Source: a virus. Taken from it: a stretch of DNA of 64,000 nucleotides. The notes beneath the pieces were generated by a model. That model saw only the letters and a list, made by a program, of their open reading frames with translations, searched no databases and was not told where the DNA came from. The stretch covers positions 1-64,000 of IMG/VR virus record IMGVR_UViG_3300023184_000079; one strand, given 5' to 3'. Within the stretch, counting starts at the first letter, position 1; each line of letters opens with the position of its first letter. Positions 57,505-64,000 of this stretch are shown piece after piece. The position numbers and the translations under genes are program-made.

Positions 57505-57527
57505 AACAGGCAGGATTGTGCTATGAT
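57499..57527 (+). promoter_or_regulatory. Plus-strand promoter in the regulatory region
   Basis: TTGACA (57499-57504), N17, TATGAT (57522-57527). No credible gene follows on this strand for 1 kb, so the transcript is probably non-coding. Confidence 0.6.
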
Positions 57528-57914
57528 ATGGTGGGGGGAGCCACGGGATGGGCATGACGAGCGGGTAAGCGGGTTCGTTTGGGGTAAAGAGGCGCGCACT
57601 TCAGGACAGTTAATAGTAAATATTTGGCTTACCTAAGCGAAATAACAGATGTCAAGTATGGCAAGTTCATTAGGGGGCAAACTCGCTCTTTACTGTCCAA
57701 GTGGTACAAGTTAGTACAGAGTAATCCGCAGTAGGGTGAACAGGTTCAAGGGCAAAGAAAAACCCCCTGAAAGGTGCGAAGCGGGTGGCTGCTGATGTGC
57801 TGGAGGTTCTTCTTCTCCTATACTGGAGAGGTATTACTTCTATTGGTCTGAGGGGGAGGGTTTGGGTTATGGCCGCCTTCGGATCCCCCTATGGTTCTTC
57901 GCCGCCTTGTATGG

Positions 57915-58013
57915 GCAGATCAGTACACGGGAAGCGAATGTGCTGAATTGGCGGCATTCTTCACCCCTCAAAGGGCAGTGCCCGTTACGGTCGGTTAACC
58001 CATACTGATCTGC
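57915..58013 (-). ncRNA. Candidate structured RNA or 3' element
   Basis: An 11-bp closing stem GCAGATCAGTA/TACTGATCTGC (57915-57925 with 58003-58013) encloses an inner stem ACGGG/CCCGT. That stem holds two hairpins (CCCT/AGGG extended by CAC/GTG; GAATG/CATTC), and GGTTAACC lies in the linker. Lies just past the stop of gene 58023, so it could be its 3' end or a separate RNA. Strand is not proven. Confidence 0.5.
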
Positions 58014-58022
58014 TGTTATTGA

Positions 58023-58559
58023 CTATAGCAGAGTGGGAGGATCCCAGAATTCAAGCCATTGATCCCGATCTACATCGGTGCCAGTAAATATATCTAGGGG
58101 CGAAAATTTTGCATCAAGAAACCTATGATAGTATTCTGGTTTGATATCTGAATTATGTCTTCCTGTAAGGTTTGCCGAACTTAGATCCAATTCAGTATCC
58201 AGTGTTGCACGAGGAATATTATTCGGATCTCTGAGCGAATATATTGCCATGTTTGGCAATGCTGAGTCTGCCGCCTCGCCAGCATATTCTTCCCATCTAT
58301 CAGATATAAAATCTTGATCCGACCATTTATCGCGCTCAATGCCTTCCCATTCGCATGGAGGAGACAAACAATTGCCTACCAGTTCACCTTCACGAACAAG
58401 GTCTTTCCATGTTTGCGGTTGTCTAATAGTCCATCCATCGGGGAATGTATAGATAATTTTGCTAGTATCTTCTGGGAGTTGGGCCGCTCTATTCAGAAGT
58501 TGAGTGGTTGTTTCTGCCGCTTGATGCAGCATCTCCGCTCTTGTTTCAATACGCTTCAT
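58023..58559 (-). CDS. Signature-tagged PcfJ-like protein
   Basis: 178 residues beginning MKRIETRAEMLHQAAE. The body fits a compact PcfJ-like domain: 'TWKDLVREGELVGNCLSPPC' (71-90), 'LPNMAIYSLRDPNNIPRATL' and 'LTGRHNSDIKPEYYHRFLD'. The order 'EG.LVGNCL', 'IYSLRD...P.ATL', 'GR.N' is that of PcfJ proteins of mobile elements. Divergent from the plus-strand tagged gene across a 10-bp inverted repeat. Confidence 0.72.
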   Translation of the reverse strand: MKRIETRAEMLHQAAETTTQLLNRAAQLPEDTSKIIYTFPDGWTIRQPQTWKDLVREGELVGNCLSPPCEWEGIERDKWSDQDFISDRWEEYAGEAADSALPNMAIYSLRDPNNIPRATLDTELDLSSANLTGRHNSDIKPEYYHRFLDAKFSPLDIFTGTDVDRDQWLEFWDPPTLL

Positions 58560-58597
58560 TATCTATTATCTTGCCGCCATCTTATATATAATAGATA
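58560..58597. promoter_or_regulatory. Inverted repeat between divergent tagged genes
   Basis: Perfect 10-bp arms TATCTATTAT / ATAATAGATA around 18 bp, filling the gap between ATG 58559 (minus) and ATG 58600 (plus). TATAAT (58587-58592) lies 7 nt from the plus ATG, again leaderless-like, but the -35 is poor. Minus-strand TTGATA-N16-TATTAT is also present. Confidence 0.55.
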
Positions 58598-58599
58598 CC

Positions 58600-59172
58600 A
58601 TGTGGCGTATATCAACTAGAAAAGAAATGCTATTTAAGACGGCGGAAGAAGAGAGGGTAGAAGTTAACCCAAACACAAGAAATCAGTCTCAATGGTATTT
58701 TAATATCTATGAGATTAGTGAGGTTTATGGCGGTTCAGAAGAGGGTGGTTGGTATTATACTGCTGGCGAGCCTGTTGAAAGCATAAAACTTAAAAATCCT
58801 TTTCCGGAGAATGCGTACATTTCCCCACAAGAAGATGGCGGTAACGAGGCATATTTTGAAAAAGAAAATACAGAAGTAGACGATTTTCTTAAGTTTTTTG
58901 AAAGCAAAGGGTATACTTTTAATGGCAAAAACAGATTCAAAACAAGCCCCCAACAAGCCGAACAAGAGGATTTCGCTAACGCGCAAAGAAATTATGGTCC
59001 CGATGAGGCTGCTGAAGTTTATTTAGAGGGTTCTAAAGCCATGGAAGAGTTCGCTCAAGGGCATCCGGAATTGTTGGACAAGTGGTACATGGATCAATAC
59101 ACCGATTATTCTTATCGGATTGAAGACCACCCCGGCAGATCATTCCCCCAACAGGGGCAATACTACCAATAA
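58600..59172 (+). CDS. Signature-tagged protein on the plus strand, unknown body
   Basis: 190 residues beginning MWRISTRKEMLFKTAEEERV, the only complete plus-strand gene found. The body is acidic (WYFNIYEISEVYGGSEEGGW; VDDFLKFFESKGYTFNGKN) and ends in a Gln/Tyr-rich tail. The middle resembles a small alpha/beta domain but no family is recognised. Confidence 0.7.
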   Translation: MWRISTRKEMLFKTAEEERVEVNPNTRNQSQWYFNIYEISEVYGGSEEGGWYYTAGEPVESIKLKNPFPENAYISPQEDGGNEAYFEKENTEVDDFLKFFESKGYTFNGKNRFKTSPQQAEQEDFANAQRNYGPDEAAEVYLEGSKAMEEFAQGHPELLDKWYMDQYTDYSYRIEDHPGRSFPQQGQYYQ

Positions 59173-59175
59173 CCT

Positions 59176-59271
59176 ATGTGGCGCATATCTACTAGACGAG
59201 AGATGTTATCTGATTTTGATGACGGTAAAAATCCGTTTGACCTCCGCTCACGTTGCGGACCTCAAAACTAA
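59176..59271 (+). pseudogene. Signature-only remnant
   Basis: A 31-codon frame starting MWRISTRREMLSDFDDGKN, 4 bp after the preceding tagged gene, ending where a 15-bp inverted repeat begins. The signature is intact but the body is missing. It looks like a truncated tagged gene or an empty cassette slot. Confidence 0.6.
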
Positions 59272-59314
59272 TACAATACTCATAAAAAGTGAAGATAACG
59301 TATTAGTTTTGAGG
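59260..59314. repeat. Perfect 15-bp inverted repeat
   Basis: CCTCAAAACTAATAC (59260-59274) and GTATTAGTTTTGAGG (59300-59314) with 25 bp between, overlapping the end of the signature-only frame. Could be a terminator for the plus-strand genes or the end of a mobile segment. Confidence 0.75.
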
Positions 59315-59792
59315 AGAGTCTTTGACGTTGTTCACGTATAGAGTGTATTGCGTGTGATCTGGTGCGACGCTCATGTGTCCATTACGAGACTCTCGTATGT
59401 CCAATAGTGTGGTTGTTATGTCGTCTTTGACGTTGTAGATAAGCCCGGTGTGTATCTACATGTGTGTGCGGAACCGTATCAGTTTGATACGCTATAGCAC
59501 ATGGCGTGTTGTGTACTACTGCAGGTGTACGCCATCATGTATCCTCTGCAGGCGATTACCTGCAAATGGCTTGTATCTCTCTAGGTGGTACTTTCCAAGT
59601 GTAGGATCGGTTCTAGGCATTACCGCTTGTTGTGTCTAGGCATTCGTGAAGATTGGGTCTGAGAGGTTCTCTTTGTCTGCGAAATATCGTGCATACGGAC
59701 GATATTTCGTGCATACTTGGGTCGTGAATCTGGCTCGCATAAAGATGCGAGTTAAAGGCGTTTAACCCTGCGTAATCGCTTATTTATGCGAG
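59315..59792. other. Gene-free, hairpin-rich segment
   Basis: No convincing gene in about 480 bp. Hairpins seen: GTATCA-GTT-TGATAC near 59478, GCAGG/CCTGC near 59550, GAAATATCGT/ACGATATTTC near 59690, and CTCGCAT/ATGCGAG near 59735. Also direct repeats TCTAGGCATT (twice near 59615-59645) and CGTGCATAC (twice near 59690-59716). Possible structured RNA, attachment or origin-like region. Confidence 0.5.
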
Positions 59793-59798
59793 TTAACG
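59747..59798. repeat. Direct repeat copy 1 (about 50 bp)
   Basis: Starts GCGAGTTAAAG and ends TTTATGCGAGTTAACG; matches 63874-63924 at most positions. It covers the stop codon of the tagged gene 59793. Confidence 0.7.
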
Positions 59799-60437
59799 TA
59801 GCAAAGATGCTAGTTTATCGTATTGGAAATAAGACTCATTTAATGATATCGCCTCTGGTGAAATCGGCCCTTTGTATGAAAAAGTTTTTAAATTGAATAT
59901 TGATTCTTGAACAAATTTCGGCTGATCTATTATGTGAGATTGCGACTCAGCGTACTCGCCAAGTGATTGCTGCCCCGGCTCAAGTTTGTGATGAATATTA
60001 ATTAGATTTTTGGGATGAAGTCTAAAGTGTTCAGGTAAGGAATCAATACCCTCAATCTCCATATTTGTATCTAGGGCATCTTCATCAAAATCTACTTTTG
60101 ATGGATCCAGTTGTCTTGCGTCTATTTTGAATTGACAAAACGTTTTACTGTCAGTTCTTAGATAAACATGATTTGCTCTTGGTTCCCCAACTGTTCTATC
60201 GTAGACACTTTTACCAAGAACGTCCCATGGTATTAGACCGTTTTGCAATATGCTTTGAATAGTTTTAATTCCCTCTTCATCAATTCTTGCAGACATATTT
60301 TGATGATATACAAAAGGATATGTCTGAATGAACGTATTCCACCAACGCTGATCAACAGCCATGCTTAAAAGCGTAAACCTGTGGCCGCCCTGTGAATAGC
60401 CATAGATCATCTCTTTTCTTGTTTCAATACGTTTCAC
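59793..60437 (-). CDS. Signature-tagged ADP-ribosyltransferase-fold-like protein
   Basis: 214 residues from GTG 60437 beginning MKRIETRKEMIYGYSQGG. Residues about 42-130 resemble the N-terminal half of ART/KptA-type folds: 'FVYHQNMSARIDEEGIKTIQ', 'ILQNGLIPWD' and later 'NHVYLRTD'. The same order ('YH.TS...L..IL.NGL.PWD', 'VY..') occurs in the second domain of gene 61940. ART activity is a fold-level suggestion; a catalytic Glu cannot be assigned by eye. Confidence 0.6.
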   Translation of the reverse strand: MKRIETRKEMIYGYSQGGHRFTLLSMAVDQRWWNTFIQTYPFVYHQNMSARIDEEGIKTIQSILQNGLIPWDVLGKSVYDRTVGEPRANHVYLRTDSKTFCQFKIDARQLDPSKVDFDEDALDTNMEIEGIDSLPEHFRLHPKNLINIHHKLEPGQQSLGEYAESQSHIIDQPKFVQESIFNLKTFSYKGPISPEAISLNESYFQYDKLASLLR

Positions 60438-61243
60438 TATTGAAATCCCATTTCAAATGATCCCGGCTCTGAGCCCATCTCTTCATGAAGCGGATTCATT
60501 GTTCTTTGGCGTTCTGTGGCCACCCATATAGCGGCTTGTGTATCGCGAGGAGATTGGCCGTATTCCTTCGCAATTCTCCGAATAGCGTTTTGAATTGCTC
60601 TTCTTGCTGGATTTCCCACACTTCGCAAAGAATCAAATCCTGCTGCTCTTGCAATAATGACATCTACGGCAATTGCATCAGGATCGCCAGTCATGGCTTT
60701 AAAGAATTCAGTGACCTTGGGTCCGGTAACATACTGTTCAAAATTTGATTCGTCTGCTATGAGAACATTGAAAGCGGCTCTAAGGTTTGATGAATTCTTA
60801 AGTTTTATTTCATCAAACGGAAATGTCGGACCGACTGGGTGAGTATCCATAGGACCCCTCCCCCATGGACCGGCCGACCATTCGCCTTGTTCATTTATTT
60901 CAGCCACAGGATTCGTAACGAAGCCTGCTCCATGTTTTAAAACGTAAGAGATTATCTCTTTTGCTTTTCTAACATTAATTGCCCATTCTACTTGTGGACT
61001 GGTGACTGCGATGACAGCGGCCACTCTTTCGGGAGATACTGCGCCATTGAATTCGTCACTTATATTTTGACAAAGGTTGAAAGCATTTGGGTACCAGTTA
61101 ACCCCTTCGGAAAAAGCGCGTTCTTTTCCATAAATATTAAGAATTTTTCTAAACCGTCTGGAATAGAGATTTTCCTGACTGTTATCTTTAATACTGGCCG
61201 CAGCATTAAAGATCATTTGATCTCTGGTTTCAAGACGTTTCAT
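60437..61243 (-). CDS. Signature-tagged HhH/glycosylase-like protein
   Basis: 268 residues beginning MKRLETRDQMIFNAAAS. The body, 'GVNWYPNAFNLCQNISDEFN', 'VAAVIAVTSPQVEWAINVRK', 'GPKVTEFFKAMTGDPDAIAV' (then DVIIARAA) and 'SPRDTQAAIWVATERQR', matches a helical phage family with a helix-hairpin-helix DNA-glycosylase-like layout. It may act on DNA. The stop overlaps the next gene's GTG by one base (TAGTG). Confidence 0.65.
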   Translation of the reverse strand: MKRLETRDQMIFNAAASIKDNSQENLYSRRFRKILNIYGKERAFSEGVNWYPNAFNLCQNISDEFNGAVSPERVAAVIAVTSPQVEWAINVRKAKEIISYVLKHGAGFVTNPVAEINEQGEWSAGPWGRGPMDTHPVGPTFPFDEIKLKNSSNLRAAFNVLIADESNFEQYVTGPKVTEFFKAMTGDPDAIAVDVIIARAAGFDSLRSVGNPARRAIQNAIRRIAKEYGQSPRDTQAAIWVATERQRTMNPLHEEMGSEPGSFEMGFQ

Positions 61244-61245
61244 AT

Positions 61246-61938
61246 CTATCCTATACCAAGTGTTTGTGTTGCTTGTTGACCGACTTCAGACCAATAGTCC
61301 TCACTGGGAAATCTTCCGGGATTGTTGGGGTCACCATTCTGTATCAACTTCATGTTGTTTGTTGATAGTTCCTGTATATCGGGAGGCAAAGAATTGAAAT
61401 ACTCTTCTGTTTGCGGTTCAATAAATTGTATGCCGCTTTCAACCAATTTCTGAGCCATCGCGTTTGCATCAATTTCTTGCTCTCTTCTCTGGTGTATCTT
61501 TTGTGTTTCCAACCAATCAGTGGTTCGTTCACGAGGCGCATTTTCAAATTCTCTTTCTTCCATATATTGGTACAGATGCTGTAACTCATGGATAAAAATG
61601 TAGTTTGCATTTTTTGGAGTTTGATATTGAAAAAGATATATTCTATACTCTTTGCCGCGCTGCGGCCTCCTCCACTGAACGCTGACGTTCTTGTAGTTTC
61701 CAATTCTAATTATCAAAGGAGCATCTAATCCAAAAACTGGATCAAATATTAACTTATTGACAAGATCCTCATTGACTTTAAAATACGGCAAATACTCACC
61801 AACAACATCAACTTCGACTTTGACAGGAGAATTGTGCCGTGCGGGACCTTGTCGGTTTTTGATTGCTTCTGCAAATGGTTGCCAATCATTGGCTGCTGGT
61901 ACAGAAAGCATTTGCATTCTTGTTTCTATGCGCTTCAT
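61246..61938 (-). CDS. Signature-tagged HExxH metallopeptidase
   Basis: 230 residues from ATG 61938, beginning MKRIETRMQMLSVPAAND. HELQH at 117-121 with a downstream 'REQEIDANAMAQ' (probable third ligand E156) is a zincin active site. The centre is beta-rich (LIIRIGNYKNVSVQWRRPQR) before the active-site helix. Free-standing zincins like this occur among effector domains of phage and conjugative polyvalent proteins. Its substrate cannot be told. Confidence 0.75.
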   Translation of the reverse strand: MKRIETRMQMLSVPAANDWQPFAEAIKNRQGPARHNSPVKVEVDVVGEYLPYFKVNEDLVNKLIFDPVFGLDAPLIIRIGNYKNVSVQWRRPQRGKEYRIYLFQYQTPKNANYIFIHELQHLYQYMEEREFENAPRERTTDWLETQKIHQRREQEIDANAMAQKLVESGIQFIEPQTEEYFNSLPPDIQELSTNNMKLIQNGDPNNPGRFPSEDYWSEVGQQATQTLGIG

Positions 61939-61939
61939 A

Positions 61940-63355
61940 CTACCGCGCAGGCCCGAGAAAAAGTTTATCCAGTTCATCACCCGTGAGTGGCCGACCCCAT
62001 GCGTCTAAGACGACGGGCAGCACTATATCCGCTATCGCTTCTAAAGGCACAGTTCCCCAATATGCGAGAGTCTTGTTATGTTGAAGAGATTTCTGAGTAA
62101 CATCTGGGTCATCAAGAATCTCTGCATTTTCCTCTGCCCAAGCCCCAAGACTTTCTGGGCCACTTTCCGGCCACCATTCTGGATGGCTTGTAGGATAGGA
62201 CCGAATTCCATCAAACATCTCATTATTTGGATTTTTAAGATATTCGTCTTCAACATAGTCTTCATCTGCTGAGAATCTTGATGCTTCTAGTTTGCGTAGG
62301 TCTATAGTGAGTCTTACGCCGTCTCCATGAAAGTGGGGACTTATATCCTTAACATGCATATAAACAAATCCTGCTCTAGGGATAACGTGTGCGAGGCCGT
62401 CGTCAATATACTTTTCTTCTACTCTTGAATTTGGAATTTCATCCCATGGCATTAGGCCGTTTTTGAGGATTCCCTCAAGGCTTTCATAACTTGTGTCATG
62501 GTAGGCATAGGGGCCGTTTTGTTCAATCCATTCTTGTAAATCTTCTGGCCGCATAGCCATTGCCTTTTTGGAGAACATTGGCTGATATTTGTAGCGGGGA
62601 GTGCCATCTTCATATTGAGTGAATTCGTCTTCGTAATCATCGTAGGCAATAGTGTTGACGCTGTTTGGCGAGGGCTCAGTTCCTGCTGGGTAATATGAGG
62701 CGATACTTATATTTTGAGCCGGGATTACACCAAGATATACGAAAGCGCCATTAGAACGTAATTCTTTCCACAACTCGGTCAAATCACTTCTTTGTTGACG
62801 GCTCATTTTCATAATTTCATCGAAAAGAATACCGCCCGATGTGTCATTTTCCATCCAGTAGAAAAAACTTTCGGCATTTTGTGGTGCTTCTGGGGCTTTG
62901 TTTCCATTTATTCCCCATTCAACAAAGAATTCGGGGAATCCTGCTTCTCTGATATCAACGTATGCCTCTTCCCAACCTTCTACTGTGCCATCATATGCAT
63001 CGCTTACACGAACAGCAAGAAATTGATTTAATTCCTCTGGATCAGGAATAATCTTTTGAAGATCAAGTCCAGTAATTTTAAGAATGACTGGATCTCCGCC
63101 CGGATATCCCTCGCTCTTAGCAAGAGAACTTTCGTTGAAGGACCATTCTTGAGCCGTGGCTATTGTAGAAGCAAGATAAACTCCATTCTCAGCCACACTG
63201 TGCCTTGGGAAATTCTTATTTGCAATACCTCTACCAGTCGGCGTCAAGCCATGATCCCGAATAGACTGGAGGTTGAGTTCGCTAGTGACGTGATACCATA
63301 CGTTTGTATCGTATGGCATAGAGAGCATCTGTCGTCTTGTTTCTATGCGTTTCAT
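61940..63355 (-). CDS. Signature-tagged protein with two ART-like domains
   Basis: 471 residues beginning MKRIETRRQMLSMPYD. Domain 1 (about 18-190): 'WYHVTSELNLQSIRDHGLTP', 'NGVYLASTIATAQEW', 'PVILKITGLDL'. Domain 2 (about 278-410): 'YAYHDTSYESLEGILKNGLM', 'GFVYMHVKDISPHF' and 'VRLTIDLRKLE'. Both follow the strand-helix pattern of KptA/DarT/ART folds ('YH.TS...L..I...GL.P', 'VYL'). T4 Alt, a capsid-carried ADP-ribosyltransferase, is the nearest functional analogy. No catalytic assay is implied. Confidence 0.65.
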   Translation of the reverse strand: MKRIETRRQMLSMPYDTNVWYHVTSELNLQSIRDHGLTPTGRGIANKNFPRHSVAENGVYLASTIATAQEWSFNESSLAKSEGYPGGDPVILKITGLDLQKIIPDPEELNQFLAVRVSDAYDGTVEGWEEAYVDIREAGFPEFFVEWGINGNKAPEAPQNAESFFYWMENDTSGGILFDEIMKMSRQQRSDLTELWKELRSNGAFVYLGVIPAQNISIASYYPAGTEPSPNSVNTIAYDDYEDEFTQYEDGTPRYKYQPMFSKKAMAMRPEDLQEWIEQNGPYAYHDTSYESLEGILKNGLMPWDEIPNSRVEEKYIDDGLAHVIPRAGFVYMHVKDISPHFHGDGVRLTIDLRKLEASRFSADEDYVEDEYLKNPNNEMFDGIRSYPTSHPEWWPESGPESLGAWAEENAEILDDPDVTQKSLQHNKTLAYWGTVPLEAIADIVLPVVLDAWGRPLTGDELDKLFLGPAR

Positions 63356-63361
63356 TATCTA

Positions 63362-63814
63362 TTATTGTCTAGTCGGCGCAGGATAAGTTGCAAAACCTAT
63401 CTGACTGGGATACAGATACGATGGCAGGTAATTATGCTCATCGGTAAGGAGTTCTGGGTCAATCATTTGGCGGCTTTTCAGGCCTTTTCTTCTGCCCCGC
63501 ATTACTTGAACTGGCACAAGTTGATTGTCTTCTGCCGCCATCAAGCGGTGATTGCCTTCTGATACATGAGCCTGACCTGTTAAGTCATTGTAATCAACAA
63601 TGATTGCATTATCATACTGCTGGCCGCGAAGTTCTTCAACTTTGTCCCAATCAGCGATATCATTGCCTTCCATACCACGAAGATCACCGGCTCTGACGTA
63701 TTCCACATTAGGATAGCCGGGTAATGTGACTGGGTGTTTTGCTCTTTCTTCGTTAGGAACTTTATTCCAAAGCCATGAGAGCATTTGCCGTCTTGTTTCT
63801 ACACGTTTTGCCAT
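63362..63814 (-). CDS. Signature-tagged ParB-like protein
   Basis: 150 residues beginning MAKRVETRRQMLSWLWNK. The body is a ParB/sulfiredoxin-like fold: 'DWDKVEELRGQQYDNAIIVD', then 'HVSEGNHRLMAAEDNQLVPV' (84-103) with the conserved EGNHR that binds nucleotide in ParB-like NTPases/nucleases. First gene of the right-hand tagged array; AAGGTG precedes its ATG. Confidence 0.75.
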   Translation of the reverse strand: MAKRVETRRQMLSWLWNKVPNEERAKHPVTLPGYPNVEYVRAGDLRGMEGNDIADWDKVEELRGQQYDNAIIVDYNDLTGQAHVSEGNHRLMAAEDNQLVPVQVMRGRRKGLKSRQMIDPELLTDEHNYLPSYLYPSQIGFATYPAPTRQ

Positions 63815-63873
63815 CGTACACCTTATGTCGTAGATATGGATCGAATGCGTGGTCTTCTTATTCGCTCATATAC

Positions 63874-63924
63874 GCGAGTTAAAGCAGTATAACCTAGAAT
63901 AATCGCAAGTTTATGCGAATAACG
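63874..63924. repeat. Direct repeat copy 2 (about 50 bp)
   Basis: Matches 59747-59798: GCGAGTTAAAG, TAACC, TAATCGC and TTTATGCGA are conserved in order and spacing. It lies upstream of the ParB-like gene, so the two copies bracket the minus-strand tagged array. Confidence 0.7.
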
Positions 63925-63936
63925 ACATACCCAATT

Positions 63937-64000
63937 TTAAACATCAATTATGTCGATTTTGGAATGAACATTATCTCTTATCGGGATGAGAGTTTCTATT
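63937..64000 (-). CDS. Possible C-terminus of a gene entering from the right
   Basis: An open frame of 20 codons ending IRDNVHSKIDIIDV at TAA 63937-63939. Too short to identify. Confidence 0.25.
   Translation of the reverse strand, partial: IETLIPIRDNVHSKIDIIDV

Larger units (their letters stand above)
57164..57914. other. Gene-free regulatory region
   Basis: About 750 bp without a convincing gene. Minus-strand TTGACA elements followed at 17-18 bp by TA-starting hexamers occur near 57240, 57283, 57470 and 57650, and a plus-strand promoter at 57499. The GC-rich 57210-57240 segment and short inverted repeats add to a control-region or origin-like appearance. Confidence 0.5.

Noticed and set aside
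1-64000. CRISPR arrays, insertion sequences or integrase
   Set aside because: No regularly spaced repeats and no transposase or recombinase motifs were found; the 22-residue fibre repeats are coding.

Overview
The window is a stretch of a double-stranded DNA bacteriophage with a contractile tail (myovirus-type). It carries a tail sheath and tube, a tape measure protein, two tail chaperones joined by a frameshift signal, a major capsid protein, a prohead protease/scaffold and several collar-type tail fibres. Nearly all genes lie on the minus strand, so the reading order runs from high to low coordinates. An actinobacterial host is likely. There is an Rpf-like cell-wall hydrolase, a Ku protein, a MSMEG_6728/Pyr_excise-type protein, a DUF6011-type zinc protein, and a long series of promoters whose -10 box (TANNNT) sits 6-7 nt from the start codon, so they should make leaderless mRNAs as actinobacteria commonly do. 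No portal, terminase, DNA polymerase or integrase was found; these presumably lie outside the window.

Layout in transcription order. (1) 63.9-58.0 kb: an array of unrelated proteins that begin with the same short N-terminal signature (consensus M-K-R-I-E-T-R-x-E/Q-M-L). Their bodies resemble a ParB-like fold, ADP-ribosyltransferase folds, an HExxH metallopeptidase, a helix-hairpin-helix/glycosylase-like fold and a PcfJ-like domain. (2) 58.0-57.1 kb: a gene-free regulatory region with divergent promoters on a perfect palindrome and a candidate structured RNA. (3) 57.1-44.3 kb: about 35 small, mostly unknown genes, including Ku, a zincin and a tRNA-like gene with an 8-nt anticodon loop. They are driven by repeated promoters that also encode the C-termini of neighbouring genes. 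(4) 44.3-35.8 kb: SNF2 helicase, Pyr_excise, two exported muralytic enzymes, a structured RNA with its own promoter, dUTPase, tRNA-Arg(UCU), HNH nuclease and small regulators. (5) 35.6-32.8 kb: five more signature-bearing genes. (6) 32.8-28.1 kb: a 1,544-residue PcfJ/DnaJ-zinc-finger protein. (7) 28.1-16.3 kb: tail-fibre and collar proteins and large acidic zinc-binding proteins, one interrupted by an in-frame UAG. (8) 16.3-12.0 kb: protease/scaffold, small head protein and capsid protein. (9) 11.95-10.4 kb: two more signature-bearing genes. (10) 10.3-1 kb: neck, tail completion, sheath, tube, chaperones and tape measure.

The most interesting system is the signature family: 15 open frames (14 genes and one signature-only remnant) in three clusters. 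Two clusters sit inside the late structural region, one directly behind the capsid gene. Several bodies belong to classes that phages are known to deliver with their DNA. By analogy with the T4 capsid-targeting sequence on Alt and the internal proteins, the signature is a candidate address tag for packaging a swappable set of effectors into the head. This is inference; only the shared N-terminus and the gene positions are seen directly.
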